A stretch of DNA of 43,987 bases from Chara braunii (taxonomy: Eukaryota; Streptophyta; Charophyceae; Charales; Characeae): contig BFEA01001154.1 of the NCBI GenBank assembly GCA_003427395.1, positions 1 through 43,987 of the forward strand, given 5' to 3'. The position numbers and the translations under genes were made by a program. Under the pieces are notes generated by a model that worked only from the letters and a program-made list of their open reading frames with translations, ran no database searches and was not told the origin of the DNA. The first letter of the stretch is position 1. Each line of letters begins with the position of its first letter. Below, in pieces: positions 18,544-29,964 of this stretch.

Positions 18544-18668
18544 CCAGTCGGGCGCATCGGTCCGGCACTGCACGCGGCAGCGCGGGACCCTCTCGGCCGC
18601 GTCACGCAGGAGTTGGACCAACCTTGCCGCGAACACACAAATGGAGCTTCCTTAGGCCGCTCCGACCG

Positions 18669-18928
18669 AGTGCGCCAGCCATACCTCTCGCGAGCCCCTA
18701 CGACAAGATAGGGCCTACGCGAGGCACANNNNNNNNNNNNNNNNNNNNNNNNNNNNNNNNNNNNNNNNNNNNNNNNNNNNNNNNNNNNNNNNNNNNNNNN
18801 NNNNNNNNNNNNNNNNNNNNNNNNNNNNNNNNNNNNNNNNNNNNNNNNNNNNNNNNNNNNNNNNNNNNAGTGCGCCAGCCATACCTCTCGCGAGCCCCTA
18901 CGACAAGATAGGGCCTACGCGAGGCACA
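18669..18928. repeat. Identical 60-bp sequence on both sides of a 140-N gap
   Basis: The same 60 bases, starting AGTGCGCCAGCCATACC, occupy 18669-18728 and 18869-18928 with 140 unknown bases between, so the repeat offset is exactly 200. This is either a tandem repeat that was not resolved or an assembly join that duplicated a contig end. Confidence 0.95.
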
Positions 18929-20340
18929 TCTTACCTCCACCTTACGGAAGCTGTCACCTCCCTTCGGTGGGCGTATCCCCGCCGAGCCACCAGTCCACAG
19001 TACGAAAGCTACTCAGTTGCAATCGCAGAGGTGGACCAGCCGAGGGCGTTTCTCGTTCGCTGTAGCATACGGGGTAGGCGCGGTAATACGCCAATAGGAC
19101 CCGCAAGCGGGCCAACATCTTGGGGGGCTGACGTCCCAAGCGTGGCTCGACGTCGGTCGACTAGGACGCATCCCACACACCACGCGCACACCACTCTACG
19201 AACACAAAAACAAAACATACGCGCACGCACACATTGCACAAACGACACAACACGAACAATCGCGACAACGCTCCTAGTCCCTCGGTAGCCAACCCATAAC
19301 TTTCCAATGCGAAAATCGGGTAAGTGTCACGTGCGAGACTTAGTATAAGACCGCGCGGACGCAGGGCTAACTCCTATCGACTCGCAATGCAAATGTACGC
19401 AAGCAGTCGCAATGATGGCGTACTATGTCGTGCCCATAATCGTGTGGCCCTCGTTAATTTCGAGAGTCGCATTCGACACTCAAGTGTCGACTGACACACG
19501 CCTTGAGGGTTAATCTCTCGACGCTGGACAACCGCCGTGTGTGGTTGGAGACCACACCCTCTTCTGCACCCTGTGCAGAAGGGTTGAGTAGACAACTTTA
19601 AGCTGTCGTGGCGGTCGAACATCAAGGGGTTTGACTTTGACGGCCGCCACGAACTATAACGTTTAACCATGAAAACGCAAAAAGGAGACTCACTCCAACC
19701 CCCATTAGTTGATGGCCCTCAAGAATGAAAGGGGGGTGGATAAGCCCAAACGACGCGCGCGCGGAGGAGGTCCGGTATCCTACCCATAGGCTACCCGACG
19801 TCCGGGATAATGAGGTCCGTACACGGACTCCCAAAGGCTGACCGGGGCTAGTCCTCCGCCCACGTGCCGCTTCACGTTACCAAGAAGCCATGTTTACTGG
19901 CCGTGTCGCGCTCGTGATCTCGCCGCCCGACCCATAATTTTTTTAGTGCGGGATGCGACGAGTGCCGCGCGCGGACTTTAGTATAAGATCGCGAGGGCGC
20001 TGGACTTACACATACTGTCTCGCTATGCAGTTCTACGCGAGCAACCGCGATGACGGCGGATTGTGTAGTGCCCACACCCAAATGGCTTACTTTGAGCCAA
20101 AGGGTCCCCTTTCGACGCTCAGACGTTGGCTGAAGCGCGAGCCAATGGGGGTAACCCTTTAGCGCGCGCAAAACCGGCCTGAGGGTCTTTCCGACTTCTG
20201 CACCCTAAGGTGTCCCAACGGGTGCGGGGCAAGACGGCCCCTAGGGCAGGAGGGACTTAGGAGCGGTGGTGAGTTGTCTGGCGCATCACCAGCAATACGC
20301 TGACCCTTCTGCTCAGAACTTTATCGTTCCACCAAGATGA
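18929..20340. repeat. GC-rich region with a diverged duplication about 0.64 kb apart
   Basis: Around 19340-19460 and 19975-20095 the order of motifs is the same: (C/T)TTAGTATAAGA(C/T)CGCG, CTCGCAATGCA or CTCGCTATGCA, TACGC(A/G)AGCA, CGCAATGATGGCG or CGCGATGACGGCG, then GTGCCCA. This suggests two old copies of one unit. No coding frame is supported. It lies where the 5' LTR of a minus-strand element would be expected. Confidence 0.6.
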
Positions 20341-20485
20341 ATTGCAACAAGGAGAAGAAAACAAGAATTGGCGAGGAATATCCCTCCCCCCCCTTCTATT
20401 CACCCCAACCTTCAACTGACCCTTAGTACGCGGGCACTTCAGGCCACGCTAGCTCCACACGTAGGTACACATGCACTGGCACATA

Positions 20486-20504
20486 TTTATATATATATAT
20501 ATAT
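20486..20504. repeat. (AT)n microsatellite
   Basis: A short ATATAT run sits between CACATATTT and GCGCAAGGGG. The surroundings (20341-20820) contain no gene I can support. Confidence 0.8.
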
Positions 20505-20828
20505 GCGCAAGGGGAATAATTATGTAACGATCACTTCTCACAGTCATAGTGCGTCTCCTCCTAGCCATACATATATATGCGACCGCAAGGCAGCCCAACC
20601 AAAACCCCAAGTCTTTGAACATATTTACAATTATATCAAAAGTTAGACAAGAGTCCACGCACTACGCGGGGTCAACTCCAACCAGTTCCTATACTCATAC
20701 CCTTCGCTTTAGCTATGCAAATCCCAACCTCCAGCCAACCAACCTCAATTAAATACTTAGTACCTTTGTTAAATGACCATTCAATAAAAGTCCGGGTGAA
20801 ACCCTTAACAAACAAAAAGATCACCAGG

Positions 20829-21122
20829 CCTAAAGCCTTTTAGGTTGAGTACGGGGGGCGAGTAGGAATTGATTCGTGAACCGACGAATCGGCAACCGAC
20901 TTGTTATCAGTGATAACAAATGATGATCCTTGTAGGATCAAGTTGAACTAGCCCATGTCCTGAATCGAATGTCCAAGAAAGGCCTGTATAATAAGACAGG
21001 TCAATGCCCAAGCTAAATCATTAGCAAATGGGGAATGACCCTCCATAGCGCATTCTCACCCAAGTCACCTACCAATTAAATCAGAGTCTACCCCTAAGCT
21101 AGTGCCCAAGCAAAGGTAGACT
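20829..21122. other. Cluster of perfect hairpins
   Basis: Six inverted repeats follow one another: CCTAAA/TTTAGG (20829-20844), GATTCGT/ACGAATC (20871-20890), TTGTTATC/GATAACAA (20901-20919, 3-base loop), TGATCCT/AGGATCA (20924-20940, 3-base loop), CCTGT/ACAGG (20983-21000) and AGTCTACC/GGTAGACT (21085-21122). The density is well above what I see elsewhere in the window and continues into the array at 21751. Confidence 0.75.
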
Positions 21123-21187
21123 AACGGCAGGATCTCCCCTATTTAGGATGGATCAAAAGAATCGTCATCTGTCAGAATATAATCTAA

Positions 21188-21530
21188 CTCCTCTAAATCA
21201 AGAAAATTTCGGCAGCGCTTCCCTAGGAAAAGTGTCTTTTCATAATTTATCTCAGCCCGAATATGAGAGTACAAATAGTCTTTGACTTTCCAAAGTCAAA
21301 TTTTGTCTAACTGCCTGAATTAGCAAAAAACTGGGCTGCACTCCCTTTAGAAAAGGAGACTTTCCAAATTTTTACTAAGCCATACATGAACTTTAGACAG
21401 GTTGAACCTTGAAAAGTCAGGAATTGATTAACTCCCCGGATTTGAAGAAATTTCAGAAGCGCTTCCCGTAGAGAAAGTGGCTTACGAAAATTTATACAAA
21501 GCCAAGTATAACAAAAGATCCCAGAAAATG
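21188..21530 (+). repeat. Three diverged copies of a unit of about 122 bp
   Basis: Units start near 21188, 21311 and 21432. Each has the order CTNCCTGAATT-like start, AGAAATTTC-like stretch, GCGCTTCCC(T/G)TAG, GAAAAGTG and AAATTT(T/A)TA. A 9-bp perfect hairpin, TTTGACTTT/AAAGTCAAA, lies between units 1 and 2 (21281-21300). Confidence 0.6.
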
Positions 21531-21560
21531 CGAGGAATTGACCTAGCTGCTATCGCTCTA

Positions 21561-21637
21561 GCATGAGGCGAGCCTCTAAAGCAACTACCTGTCAACCTAA
21601 CACTCAAACCAAGTAGTAGTCTCACTTAGCCTCATGC
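21561..21637. other. Hairpin with 9-bp perfect arms
   Basis: GCATGAGGC (21561-21569) and GCCTCATGC (21629-21637) are perfect inverted repeats enclosing about 59 bases. It belongs to the same hairpin-dense stretch as its neighbours. Confidence 0.65.
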
Positions 21638-21750
21638 AGGCCAAACTACAAAGGTAAGTACTCTCGCCACCCCAAATCAATCTTTGCAAATAATAATTCG
21701 TAACTTCTCAATGCTTTATCCCCTTATACCCAGCTTACATAGGGCATAAA

Positions 21751-22571
21751 GTCAAGTCGTCCAATCTTATGAAACTTGCCTGACTCAGCCATTGAGTATA
21801 CACGAACAGGTTGGACAACTACTTCTCTCTTCTTTTTGGGCATACGACTGGGCCGTTCATCTTAGAATAGGGCTTAGTCGCCCAGAACTGTTTAATATCC
21901 AACTTATATATACCTCTCTGAGTTTAGTGTTCAAAGGCTGGGCATAGGACCGAGCCGTTCATCTTAGAACAAGGCCCGACTTGCCCAGGGTTACCTTCAA
22001 TTATACTCTTAATTATACTCTCTTCATTTTATGATAAGCTATAGCCAGGCCGTCCAATCTTATGGAACCCATGCCTGGCTAGCCTGTTCATACATAGGAT
22101 GGTATAAAATATAANCAAAATTTAGCCTTTTNGGTTCCTGCATGTGCGAGGCATTGGGCCAGACCGTCCAATCTTATGGAACTGGTCTGGTNCTCTGCCA
22201 GGTTCGTTGCTCTCTGATCCACTGTGTACAGCATGAGTCCAAGGTCGTCCAATCTTATGGACATGCCCTGCCCTCAGCAAGGATTATCCCCTCAGAATAA
22301 AACAAGAGGGGGATTGAGCCGTCCAATTTTATGGACTTGGTCAGACCTCCTCGATCAGAAATAAAAGAAACAGAACGAACCCCAATCAAACATGGCAGCC
22401 AAATCCTCCAATCTTATGGTACAGGCTTGGCCCCTGAAAAGTCAGCCATAGTCAAACCCTCACAATTCAAAGCAATCAGACTGTCCAATCTAATTGAACT
22501 GGTCTGACCTTCCATGCAATTCAAAAATAAAACACAGCGGTCTGGCTGTCCAATCTTATGGAACTGGTCTA
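21751..22571 (+). repeat. Array of ten hairpins with a conserved ATCTTA loop and changing stems
   Basis: The loop ATCTTA (ATTTTA at 22326, ATCTAA at 22488) occurs at 21764, 21859, 21961, 22057, 22171, 22252, 22326, 22411, 22488 and 22553, 65-114 bases apart. The inner stem is GTTC/GAA(C,T) in units 2 and 3 and GTCCA/TGGA(C,A) in most others. Outer stems differ in sequence but pair: GACTGGGCC/GGGCTTAGTC (two G-T pairs), CTGGGC/GCCCAG, TAGCCAGGC/GCCTGGCTA, CCAGACC/GGTCTGG, GCCAA/TTGGC, TCAGAC/GTCTGA. The last unit has a broken outer stem. Orientation is constant. The pattern of compensating change suggests selection on, or copying of, a folded molecule. No known RNA family was recognised. Confidence 0.75.
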
Positions 22572-24506
22572 ACCCCATAGGACTCATTCACGCTTAGGCA
22601 AAACCACCTTTCACCCACCCTTCCCCCATATGCAACCCCTTATCTTCACAATCTGCTTTCAGGCAATCAACAAAAACTGAAACTGAGTTTTCGCATACAT
22701 TCCTTTACTTCATCTGAGTCATGTCCTGTCAGTCAAACCAAAGTCAAAATAAGGGTGCATGCAACATACTCAGTCAAACATAGCAAGGGGGTACAGATAG
22801 GGGTTACACCAGGGTATATAGAGGGGAAACAACGGTTACCTTTCAATTCTCTGCCTCCAGAGCCTCGCCTAGGCTCCGGCAGAGCTCCCGCAATCGGTGG
22901 GGCGACCTCTCACAGAGGCCTTGGCGTGGATTACGGGTTGCAATCCCGCCTGCCGCCTTCCTCTCAGCGCCAATAGACTAGACCTAGAGTAAGAAAGGAA
23001 GAAGGAGAGGTATTTGAGTCTCTCAGATCCAAGGGAGGTGCAAATAGACTCGCAGGAGAGGGCGTTGAAACCTTGACTCGCCTGAGGGCCCCGCAATGAT
23101 GGCCAAAGCACGCGGTCGCCAGTCAGCTGATATCAGATCACTAGTTGCTGACTTCCTGACGCCCTCCCAGTTCGCAGTAATGATCCCCCCCCCCTTTTTC
23201 ACACCGGAGTCTTCCTCCTAATTCGGTCACCCCTCCCCTCGCGCTTCACCCGTACAACAGCCAACCGTAAACCAAACACCCCGAGAGAGCTGAGTATGCC
23301 CGTAGGATAGACCAGCAGAATTGTATACACAGCAACTGTTGCTGCAGCTCAGTCCTGCGCAATACCACCCCGCATTCATCTTTGTTGCGGCTCCCTCAAC
23401 CATAACCACCGTTGCCAGCCAAAAATGTGACTAGTAGCTTCGCAGACTGCTTTTCCGTTACCTCATGCCCCAGACAAGTACTGCCCCCACCGATAAGTAG
23501 GCTTTCAATCTCTACAATCTGGCCTTTCCCATTATCTCCAAACCTCAGTCCGACCAAGCGACTCGACAACCTTGGGGTGGAACACTGGGCAACGGGGGTG
23601 AGGCCGCCAGCCTACAAGGCTCTGCAGCGGTAATCATGAAAAGTGCGACCTGCAGACGAGTATCACTGTAGCGGAGCAGCAAAGTGTCGGGCAGTATCAA
23701 CAGTACGGCCACACCGCCCAGCGAGCACACCCGCCTGCAGGGGACCCAAAAGGTGCGGGTGGGATAGGCAGCAGGGCAATGACGGGGCTCGGACGGGGAC
23801 GTTCGGACCTTCGACGCGGAACAAGCAGCATACGACTTGCTGGTATCACAACAACTCCGCAAACTGCTGGTTCCCGCCATCCGCTGGCCAGGGAATCACT
23901 TCAACAGCCATCTGTTGTCATTGGCAGATCGACACCGACATTCTGAGCTGAGCACCCTCCTTTCTCTACGTGTCTAGCTTGCAACAGCAGTCAGGTTCGC
24001 TCCACTCCGTAACCTTCGGAGAGGGGCGGAATCGTGTGCTCCGTCACCGCCCCCCCCCCTTCCGACATTTGCACACCTCACTCCTGGGCACACTGGACCA
24101 TAGATATGTCCTCGATCCACAGCTGGCCACACGCTTCCTTAACCGTTCCGACAACCGGAGCTCGACTGAGCCTTCTGCCTGATTATGGGCAGGCTCCTTC
24201 GTCGTTCTTACCTCCTCCACGCCCCACGACCAACCCAGTGGCCAGCAGATAAACTCCCCCTTTTCCCCTCTCTCTCTCTCTCTCTCTTATCTACGGACTC
24301 GCGCCGCCACCGTCAACAGGCCGGGCAAACTCAAATGAACCTTTCGCTAACGCCCGGGAAGATACATTCGGATTCGCCACTTTTTAACCTTCCTACTCGG
24401 GCGCAGCATCCATCCCCCGTAGTGTACAAATAACCCCCTAACTCCCCAATCCGGCTTCACCATTCGATCCGCAATGGCCGAAGACCCCCACCTAACACTT
24501 TATCCT
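22572..24506. other. No supported gene
   Basis: This is mixed-composition sequence without recognised domains. It contains poly-C runs (about 23187-23196, 24049-24058) and a short CT run near 24269-24287. Several frames of 70-110 codons exist on both strands, but none shows a motif or plausible start. Confidence 0.5.
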
Positions 24507-24698
24507 GCCCGTTTTCATGGAGAATCGGGCAAGTAATCGATTTTTTTCACCCTCCCCCTTCCATATCTTCGCGCACCAACTTCTCTACCAATTTCCATTT
24601 CTACTATCCCTCGACCGCATTTAACCTCAAGGTCGAGGTCGTCCACCCCAAAACCCTCAGGTTAGCACTTTCTTCGGACCGTTTTCATTAAGAAACGG
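24507..24698. other. Two related hairpins with shared loop plus one 8-bp hairpin
   Basis: GCCCG/CGGGC (24507-24530) and CCGTTT/AAACGG (24679-24698) enclose similar loops (TTTTCATGGAGAAT and TTCATTAAG). Between them CCTCGACC/GGTCGAGG (24609-24638) is a perfect 8-bp stem. The two outer hairpins sit at the ends of diverged copies about 170 bases apart. Confidence 0.55.
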
Positions 24699-25558
24699 CT
24701 AAACTGCATACTTACGCCTCCGCCATAGCCACTCTTCCACTGGCGCGATCCCTCCTCCTATTGCACACGCACCTAACATCAGACCCCGTCCCGATTCGTT
24801 TCACTCTCACCCCGTCGGTTTCGCCCCCCTTCCCCCGGCCAGCGCTACGCTCGGTAATGACCGATTCCTCCAGCACGCAGGCGTTGCCCCGGCGCTTCGC
24901 TATTCTGAGGGAAGGTTCGGCAGGAACCAGCTATTAACTCCTCCGTAAGTCCCGCCTCCGCACCCAAGCCCGGCGACCGGCCGGTGCGGCAGTATTGTCG
25001 CGGCCTCCACCACAGTGTCCTTTCCCCCTCTCCTCGTACGTGCGCGTCACAGGCGTCCGCTCGGTTTCAATCGCTCCTCCGTTGCCTCACACCGTGGCCT
25101 GTCACCTGCCGCACACTATCCCTCGCATGCACCCGGCTTTACTTCCCGCCCGGGCTCGCTCCCTTCATTTTGCCTATGCCCCCCCCCCTACTGCCCTTCA
25201 CCCTCTTGTACTATGCCCAACCCCGGCCCCTCCCGTGGCTAGGTTCAGGCATCTGTAACCCACTCTGCACTGATCAGTCCTACATACGGATCGTGCCAAT
25301 CTCATCTGTACCGTTTAATCTTTGCAGGTGTCTCGAAGGACAGGACCGTGTCACGGCCCTAAGGCAAAACGATCGAAACCCAAATGCGACTTATACCCTA
25401 GTAGTTCGTGGGTGCACCCACCGCGCTGGGCCATTTGGGTCCGCGGCTGGTCAGGAACCCTGCGTCGGGCCTAGACCGGAACAAAAAGGAAAATAAGTAA
25501 CAATAAAAAAAATCAACCCCAAAGAAAAAAACAAGGAACTAGCGGCGCCCGGGCACGA
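24699..25558. other. No supported gene
   Basis: This is C-rich sequence. The longest plus-strand frame (24984-25496) opens without ATG and encodes a Pro/Leu-rich peptide with no recognisable domain, so it is not called. Confidence 0.5.
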
Positions 25559-26207
25559 GGACTCACCACTACCTTCGCGTGACCCTGCGGCGTGGGCCCG
25601 CAATCGGACCTCCCAAACAATACTGAGGGGGATAGTCCCACGGGACCCTCGGCCCCTCAGTTCCTCCAATGCTCCCCTGCTCCTACGCCGACGCCCGCTG
25701 GCTTCGATTCCCAATTTCCGTAGTAACAATCCAAGGTCGTAACCTATAGAGCTAAGCCCCAGCTTGGAACAACTAGGCGCAGACTCCAATATGAAACGAT
25801 ACCGCGCGGTGCCTAGGCCTAGAAAAAAAAAAGGCCTAGGCTCTCTTTTCCTGCCTGCCACCGGCGTGCCGACACCAAGTGCCCGCGCCGGCTTACTTAG
25901 ACTGTGCCATGGCCACCGCACGCGCCAGTCCTAACCCATTTTTCATCCCCTAATCAAATGCGCGCCAACCAAAAACGGACTTTCATCCCCTAATCAAGCC
26001 ATAGCACGGTCCAGGTCGGTCGACTGGGCCGGCCGCTCACTTAATCAGAAAAATCACACGCGCGCCTAAAAATTGTGCGCCGACGTACCCTCTAACGTAG
26101 TCAGGACGGGTCCCGGACTCGGCCGTACCTCGCCCGGCTTATGCCGACCAAACCCATTTTTCCTGTCATTTGCAAAAACCAGGGCGGATAGCCTTATAAG
26201 GGTATTC
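25559..26207. repeat. Dispersed repeat, copy 2
   Basis: It matches 17814-18447 at most positions. Differences include a local duplication of TTTCATCCCCTAATCAA (near 25943 and 25980) and changed A-runs in the hairpin loop near 25820. It has the same orientation as copy 1. The match ends at GGGTATTC in both copies, and no tRNA-Asp primer site follows here. Confidence 0.85.
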
Positions 26208-28195
26208 CCGCCGACAGCGCTGGTGTTATTTGGGGAGGCCAGCTCCCAAGATATTATTCAAGAGCTACTCTACTGTGGGCGGTACTTATTTCATCCCCGC
26301 AGGTCCTGATCGGGCCTGCTGGTTTAAACCTCGAACCAGTCAAGGGAACCGCGGGTCTGCTTGGCAAGTTTGAAGGTCTGGTACCTTCAGTGCTAGTTTT
26401 CGGTTGTGCGCAGGGCTGGTGTCGTGACCCGAAACCAATATAGGAAGAGTGGCAGAAGGACACAGGGACATTCGGCAGTGGGGGACCAGGGCGAACGGGA
26501 CATTCTGGCGGTTGGCGACCAGGGGGAAAGGTGCGCATGGGCAAGCGACCGCTGCGCACGGACAGCGATGAATGGCGACCACGGGAGACCGCAGCGAGAC
26601 GGATTGTACCCGTTCGCATGAGCAGGCGGGCTCCAGCCATGGCGGACACGGTTGCTACAGCAAAGAGATAAAGACAGAGCGACAAGGGGGAAACAGAGCA
26701 CGCTAGAGCGGAACCAAGATGAACGCAGCTTTCCGATGCATCCATGGTTGGTGCGGCCATGGGCGTGGCGGCCATGGGCGTGTATCCATGGAGGAGAGAC
26801 AGGGGAGGAGAGAGATGTTCAGGAGTATCCAAATCCCTTGAGTAAAAACCCAGCCGGGTAAGTTGGAAATAATCGCTGCTCTCGAGTGCGAGTACGATCA
26901 GATCTAACCGACTTGAGGGTGAGTGAAAGGAAGGGCAATCGGATGGATTGCCAACGCCCTGCGAGAGAGTTGCGTCTCACTGTTCCACTAAATGATCAAA
27001 AAGGCCATTTATTAAATTATTTAATTTAGCAATATGTCTAAATTTGTATTTCGCCTTGAAAGAGTGAACAATCAGCGGGGTCGCCAATCCCAACAGTGGT
27101 ATATTGCGAGTGAGTGGATGACAGGTGGGATAGGTGAGAGAGCGACAGCGCTGCTGATGTCTAGTAGTTGAACACTCCATCACAACGCCCGTTTCATTTA
27201 CCGTATCTGAACGAGAGGCTGCTACAAAGACAACTTGATTACCGTGGGCTCTATTCGGAGAAAATTAGACAAGGGTTTATCTGAGTTAGATCAAGATATC
27301 TGTGGCCCTAAAAACAAGGAGAGAGAGGGCGCACAATGAGAGTCAATCACGGCTAAAATCACGTACGGGGAGGATGGTAAATTCAATCAAAGCACGGGAG
27401 AGAGGTCATTAACTCATGAGGGAAAGATAACCAGCAATACGGGAGACAGATCAATTATCCACGGAAGGGATGCACGTTGAAAATCTACTCTAAGAACTCA
27501 CCAACGGACGGGAAGACAAATCATTGCGGAGAGTAATTGGCACATGGAGATCAGATCTGAGCTCGGGAGAGCGTTCAGGCACATGAACCAGCACAAGACG
27601 TTGGTGCTCATTTATGCACGGTGAATGCTGTGCCCCAACCAGCACACAAAGGGGCATTATCACCCATTAGATTAACGCGCGGGTTGCTGGGCGCGGAAGA
27701 CTAAGATCAAAATCTGCATCATCTCATTGTCTAGCTGAAGACTCGTTCTCTGCTCTCCCATACGGTGAGATGTGATGCAAGAAGGTTTATATTGATCCAC
27801 AAGCGAACCAGTACTATACAAACTGACAATCAAGCAAGTTGTGACCTCTTCTACTCTAGAGAGTTAGAGCTATGGCACATACGCTCCGAACGACTCTAGT
27901 CAAGAAAAAGCATAGAAGAGGCAGCAACGAGTTACCACACTTGAGCCCGGATTGCATCTAGGCTGTATTCAGTGGGCACGAGGGACAGGCTGCTATGGTT
28001 CGTGAGAGGATGCAAACAAAAATATGCTAATGTATCTTCACATGATCTTACAGATGATTCGTTCCTATGTCATCAGTGGAGAGTGACAGCGCAGAAAGAG
28101 AGAGAGAGGGGAGACTGACAACGCAGCAGAAAGGGAGTGTGAGAAAGAGAACCAAGGGGTTCGTGCGCTGACCAAACAGGCTGGGAAATCTTTTA
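26208..28195. other. No supported gene; small local repeats
   Basis: GGCGGCCATGGGCGT is repeated around 26750-26782, and a GGGACATTC/GGCGACCAGGG theme recurs at 26440-26600. A loose CGGGAGA-plus-TCATTA theme recurs at 27390-27570. None of the frames shows a known domain. Confidence 0.45.
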
Positions 28196-28236
28196 TTATA
28201 ATCATTATTATTATTATTATTATTATTTATTTATTT
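28196..28236. repeat. (ATT)n microsatellite
   Basis: An ATT trinucleotide run passes into ATTT units. It lies at the start of a region with several N calls (28301-28408). Confidence 0.85.
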
Positions 28237-29384
28237 TTATGTACTTGACCTCGAGAGCGACCAGATGCACCCGAGGTGGCACTAACGTGGATCTGCTTAC
28301 NTGGACCAGAGCATGTCTGAAGCAGTTTTGTTGGAGNCTGTTAATTGACGCACAGCAAGGGANTGAAAAACTGCGTGTGCGCTGATCTAAGAAGAGGTAA
28401 GTACTAANTAGGAGAGGAGAGAGAGGGTGAGGCTGCATTAGAGAATAAGGGAAAGAGAGTGTAAATCGGTGCGGATGATCGAGTGCAAATGAGATTGTGA
28501 TCGCGCTTGAGGATGTGTCAGAAAGAGAAAGACAGAATGTGACGGATGCGTGCACTAGCAGAACATCAGGCAAGAGGGTCCATGAACGAGCTGGTATGCG
28601 TGCGCCAGAGAGACAGGGAGCGCACTATTACAGAGAGGGAGTGAGTGCTTGTAGAGAGGAAGAGAGTGGTAGAGAGAGATAGTGCGAGAGGGGAGAGAAA
28701 TTGAGCAGGAGTGTGTGTGTGTGTGTGCGTGTGTGAGAGGGAGAAAGATGGAGAGAAGGGTCTCTAGGCTCAGTAGACGTTATCATCTTAGTCTTCCCTC
28801 GGATAGAGGGCAGGGCCTTCGTTAAGTTTAGCGCCTCATCCGAACAACAACTTAAAACGAGCAGCCTTTTCTTTTGTTTTCCACCGTGGAATCAAGGCCT
28901 TGCTCTTGAGCACTGGCGCGATCAGCATTGAACTTCAAAGCAAACTGTGCAGGAATCTGGGTATGAAAGGTAGCTGTATTGAACTGAGATATCGACATGA
29001 AGGAAGCTCTAAGTGCCCGTCCAATCTATCAGAGAACTTGGCTTAAGGCGGGTGGCGCATGTGCGTCTGATCTCCGTTGTCAAAAACAAGGATTGTAAGC
29101 ACTTGGATCGAGGGAACTATGTGATTAATGAGGCTGCACGCTCCAGGTGTAAATAAGGTGGAATCAAGGGCACGTTTTGCCGCTTGCTCAGTTGTTCACA
29201 AACTGAATTTCTTAAGTATTTGGAAAAAAACAGTTTTGTTTTCGAATGAACACGACCATCGTTCAGGGTCAGGTACACTCAAGATTCTAAGGCCTTCAGG
29301 CTCGACACCTGAAAAGGGGCGTGATAGGCAAATTATTCCCTCACCCCCCTGCTCGCCGTTGATGACCTCTTAAGCGTGCGAGAC
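28237..29384. other. No supported gene; GA and GT low complexity
   Basis: GAGA-rich sequence (28410-28700) and a (GT)n run near 28712-28735 are present. No conserved frame was recognised. Confidence 0.45.
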
Positions 29385-29452
29385 GAGTGACAGGCGTCGT
29401 TGCCCTTGGCTTCAGCGACGGACAGGGCCCCCTCCCCGGGTTTCCTCACAAC
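29385..29452. repeat. Dispersed repeat, partial copy 3
   Basis: It matches 17744-17811 (GAGTGACAG, CGTTGCCCTTGGCTTC, CCTCCCCGGGTTTCCTCAC). This block directly precedes the main dispersed repeat in copy 1 but is separate here, so the full repeat is probably longer than the 634 bases shared by copies 1 and 2. Confidence 0.8.
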
Positions 29453-29559
29453 ACGACTCGTTGGAGACGATGTTGCATGACGTTGTCTGGGCGAGTATCC
29501 CGTGGGAGCGGAGGCTGCTCCCCCATGCGAGATGGGTGCGTCTCCAGATTCACGATCAA

Positions 29560-29956
29560 ATTAGGGGGTTAAAAATTAGTTTGGGGGTCTGATGTATCAA
29601 TTAAGGGGTCTAATGTAACAATTTGAAGCTTTTAAAATTAGAAAGGGGTTCCAAACATAAGTTTGGGGTTTTATAAATTAGTTTGGGGGTCGCACGTATC
29701 AATATAGGGATCCAACGTAACAGTTTGAAGTTACAAAAATTAACAAGGGGTCCCAAATATATATTTAGGGATTTTTTTATCAGTTTGGGGGCCTAACGCA
29801 TCAGTTCAGGGGTCCAATCTAAAAGTTTCAGATTACGTAAATTTATAAGGGGTCCCGAACATCTGTAAGGGGGTTTAGAAATCAATAAGGGGTCTCGAAC
29901 ATCAGTTCGGGGGTTTGAAAATTACTTTGGGGATCTATCAATTAGTTAGGGGGTCT
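29560..29956 (-). repeat. C-rich satellite, reverse-oriented block
   Basis: Units read AGTTTGGGGGTCTGATGTATC and AATTAAGGGGTC, the reverse complement of the units right of 29965. The block ends exactly at a perfect inverted repeat (GGGGGTCT-8 bases-AGACCCCC, 29949-29972). Confidence 0.9.
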
Positions 29957-29964
29957 GACGCGTA

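Noticed and set aside
21751-22571. tRNA or hammerhead ribozyme array
   Set aside because: No cloverleaf, B box, CTGATGA or GAAA core accompanies the ATCTTA hairpins.
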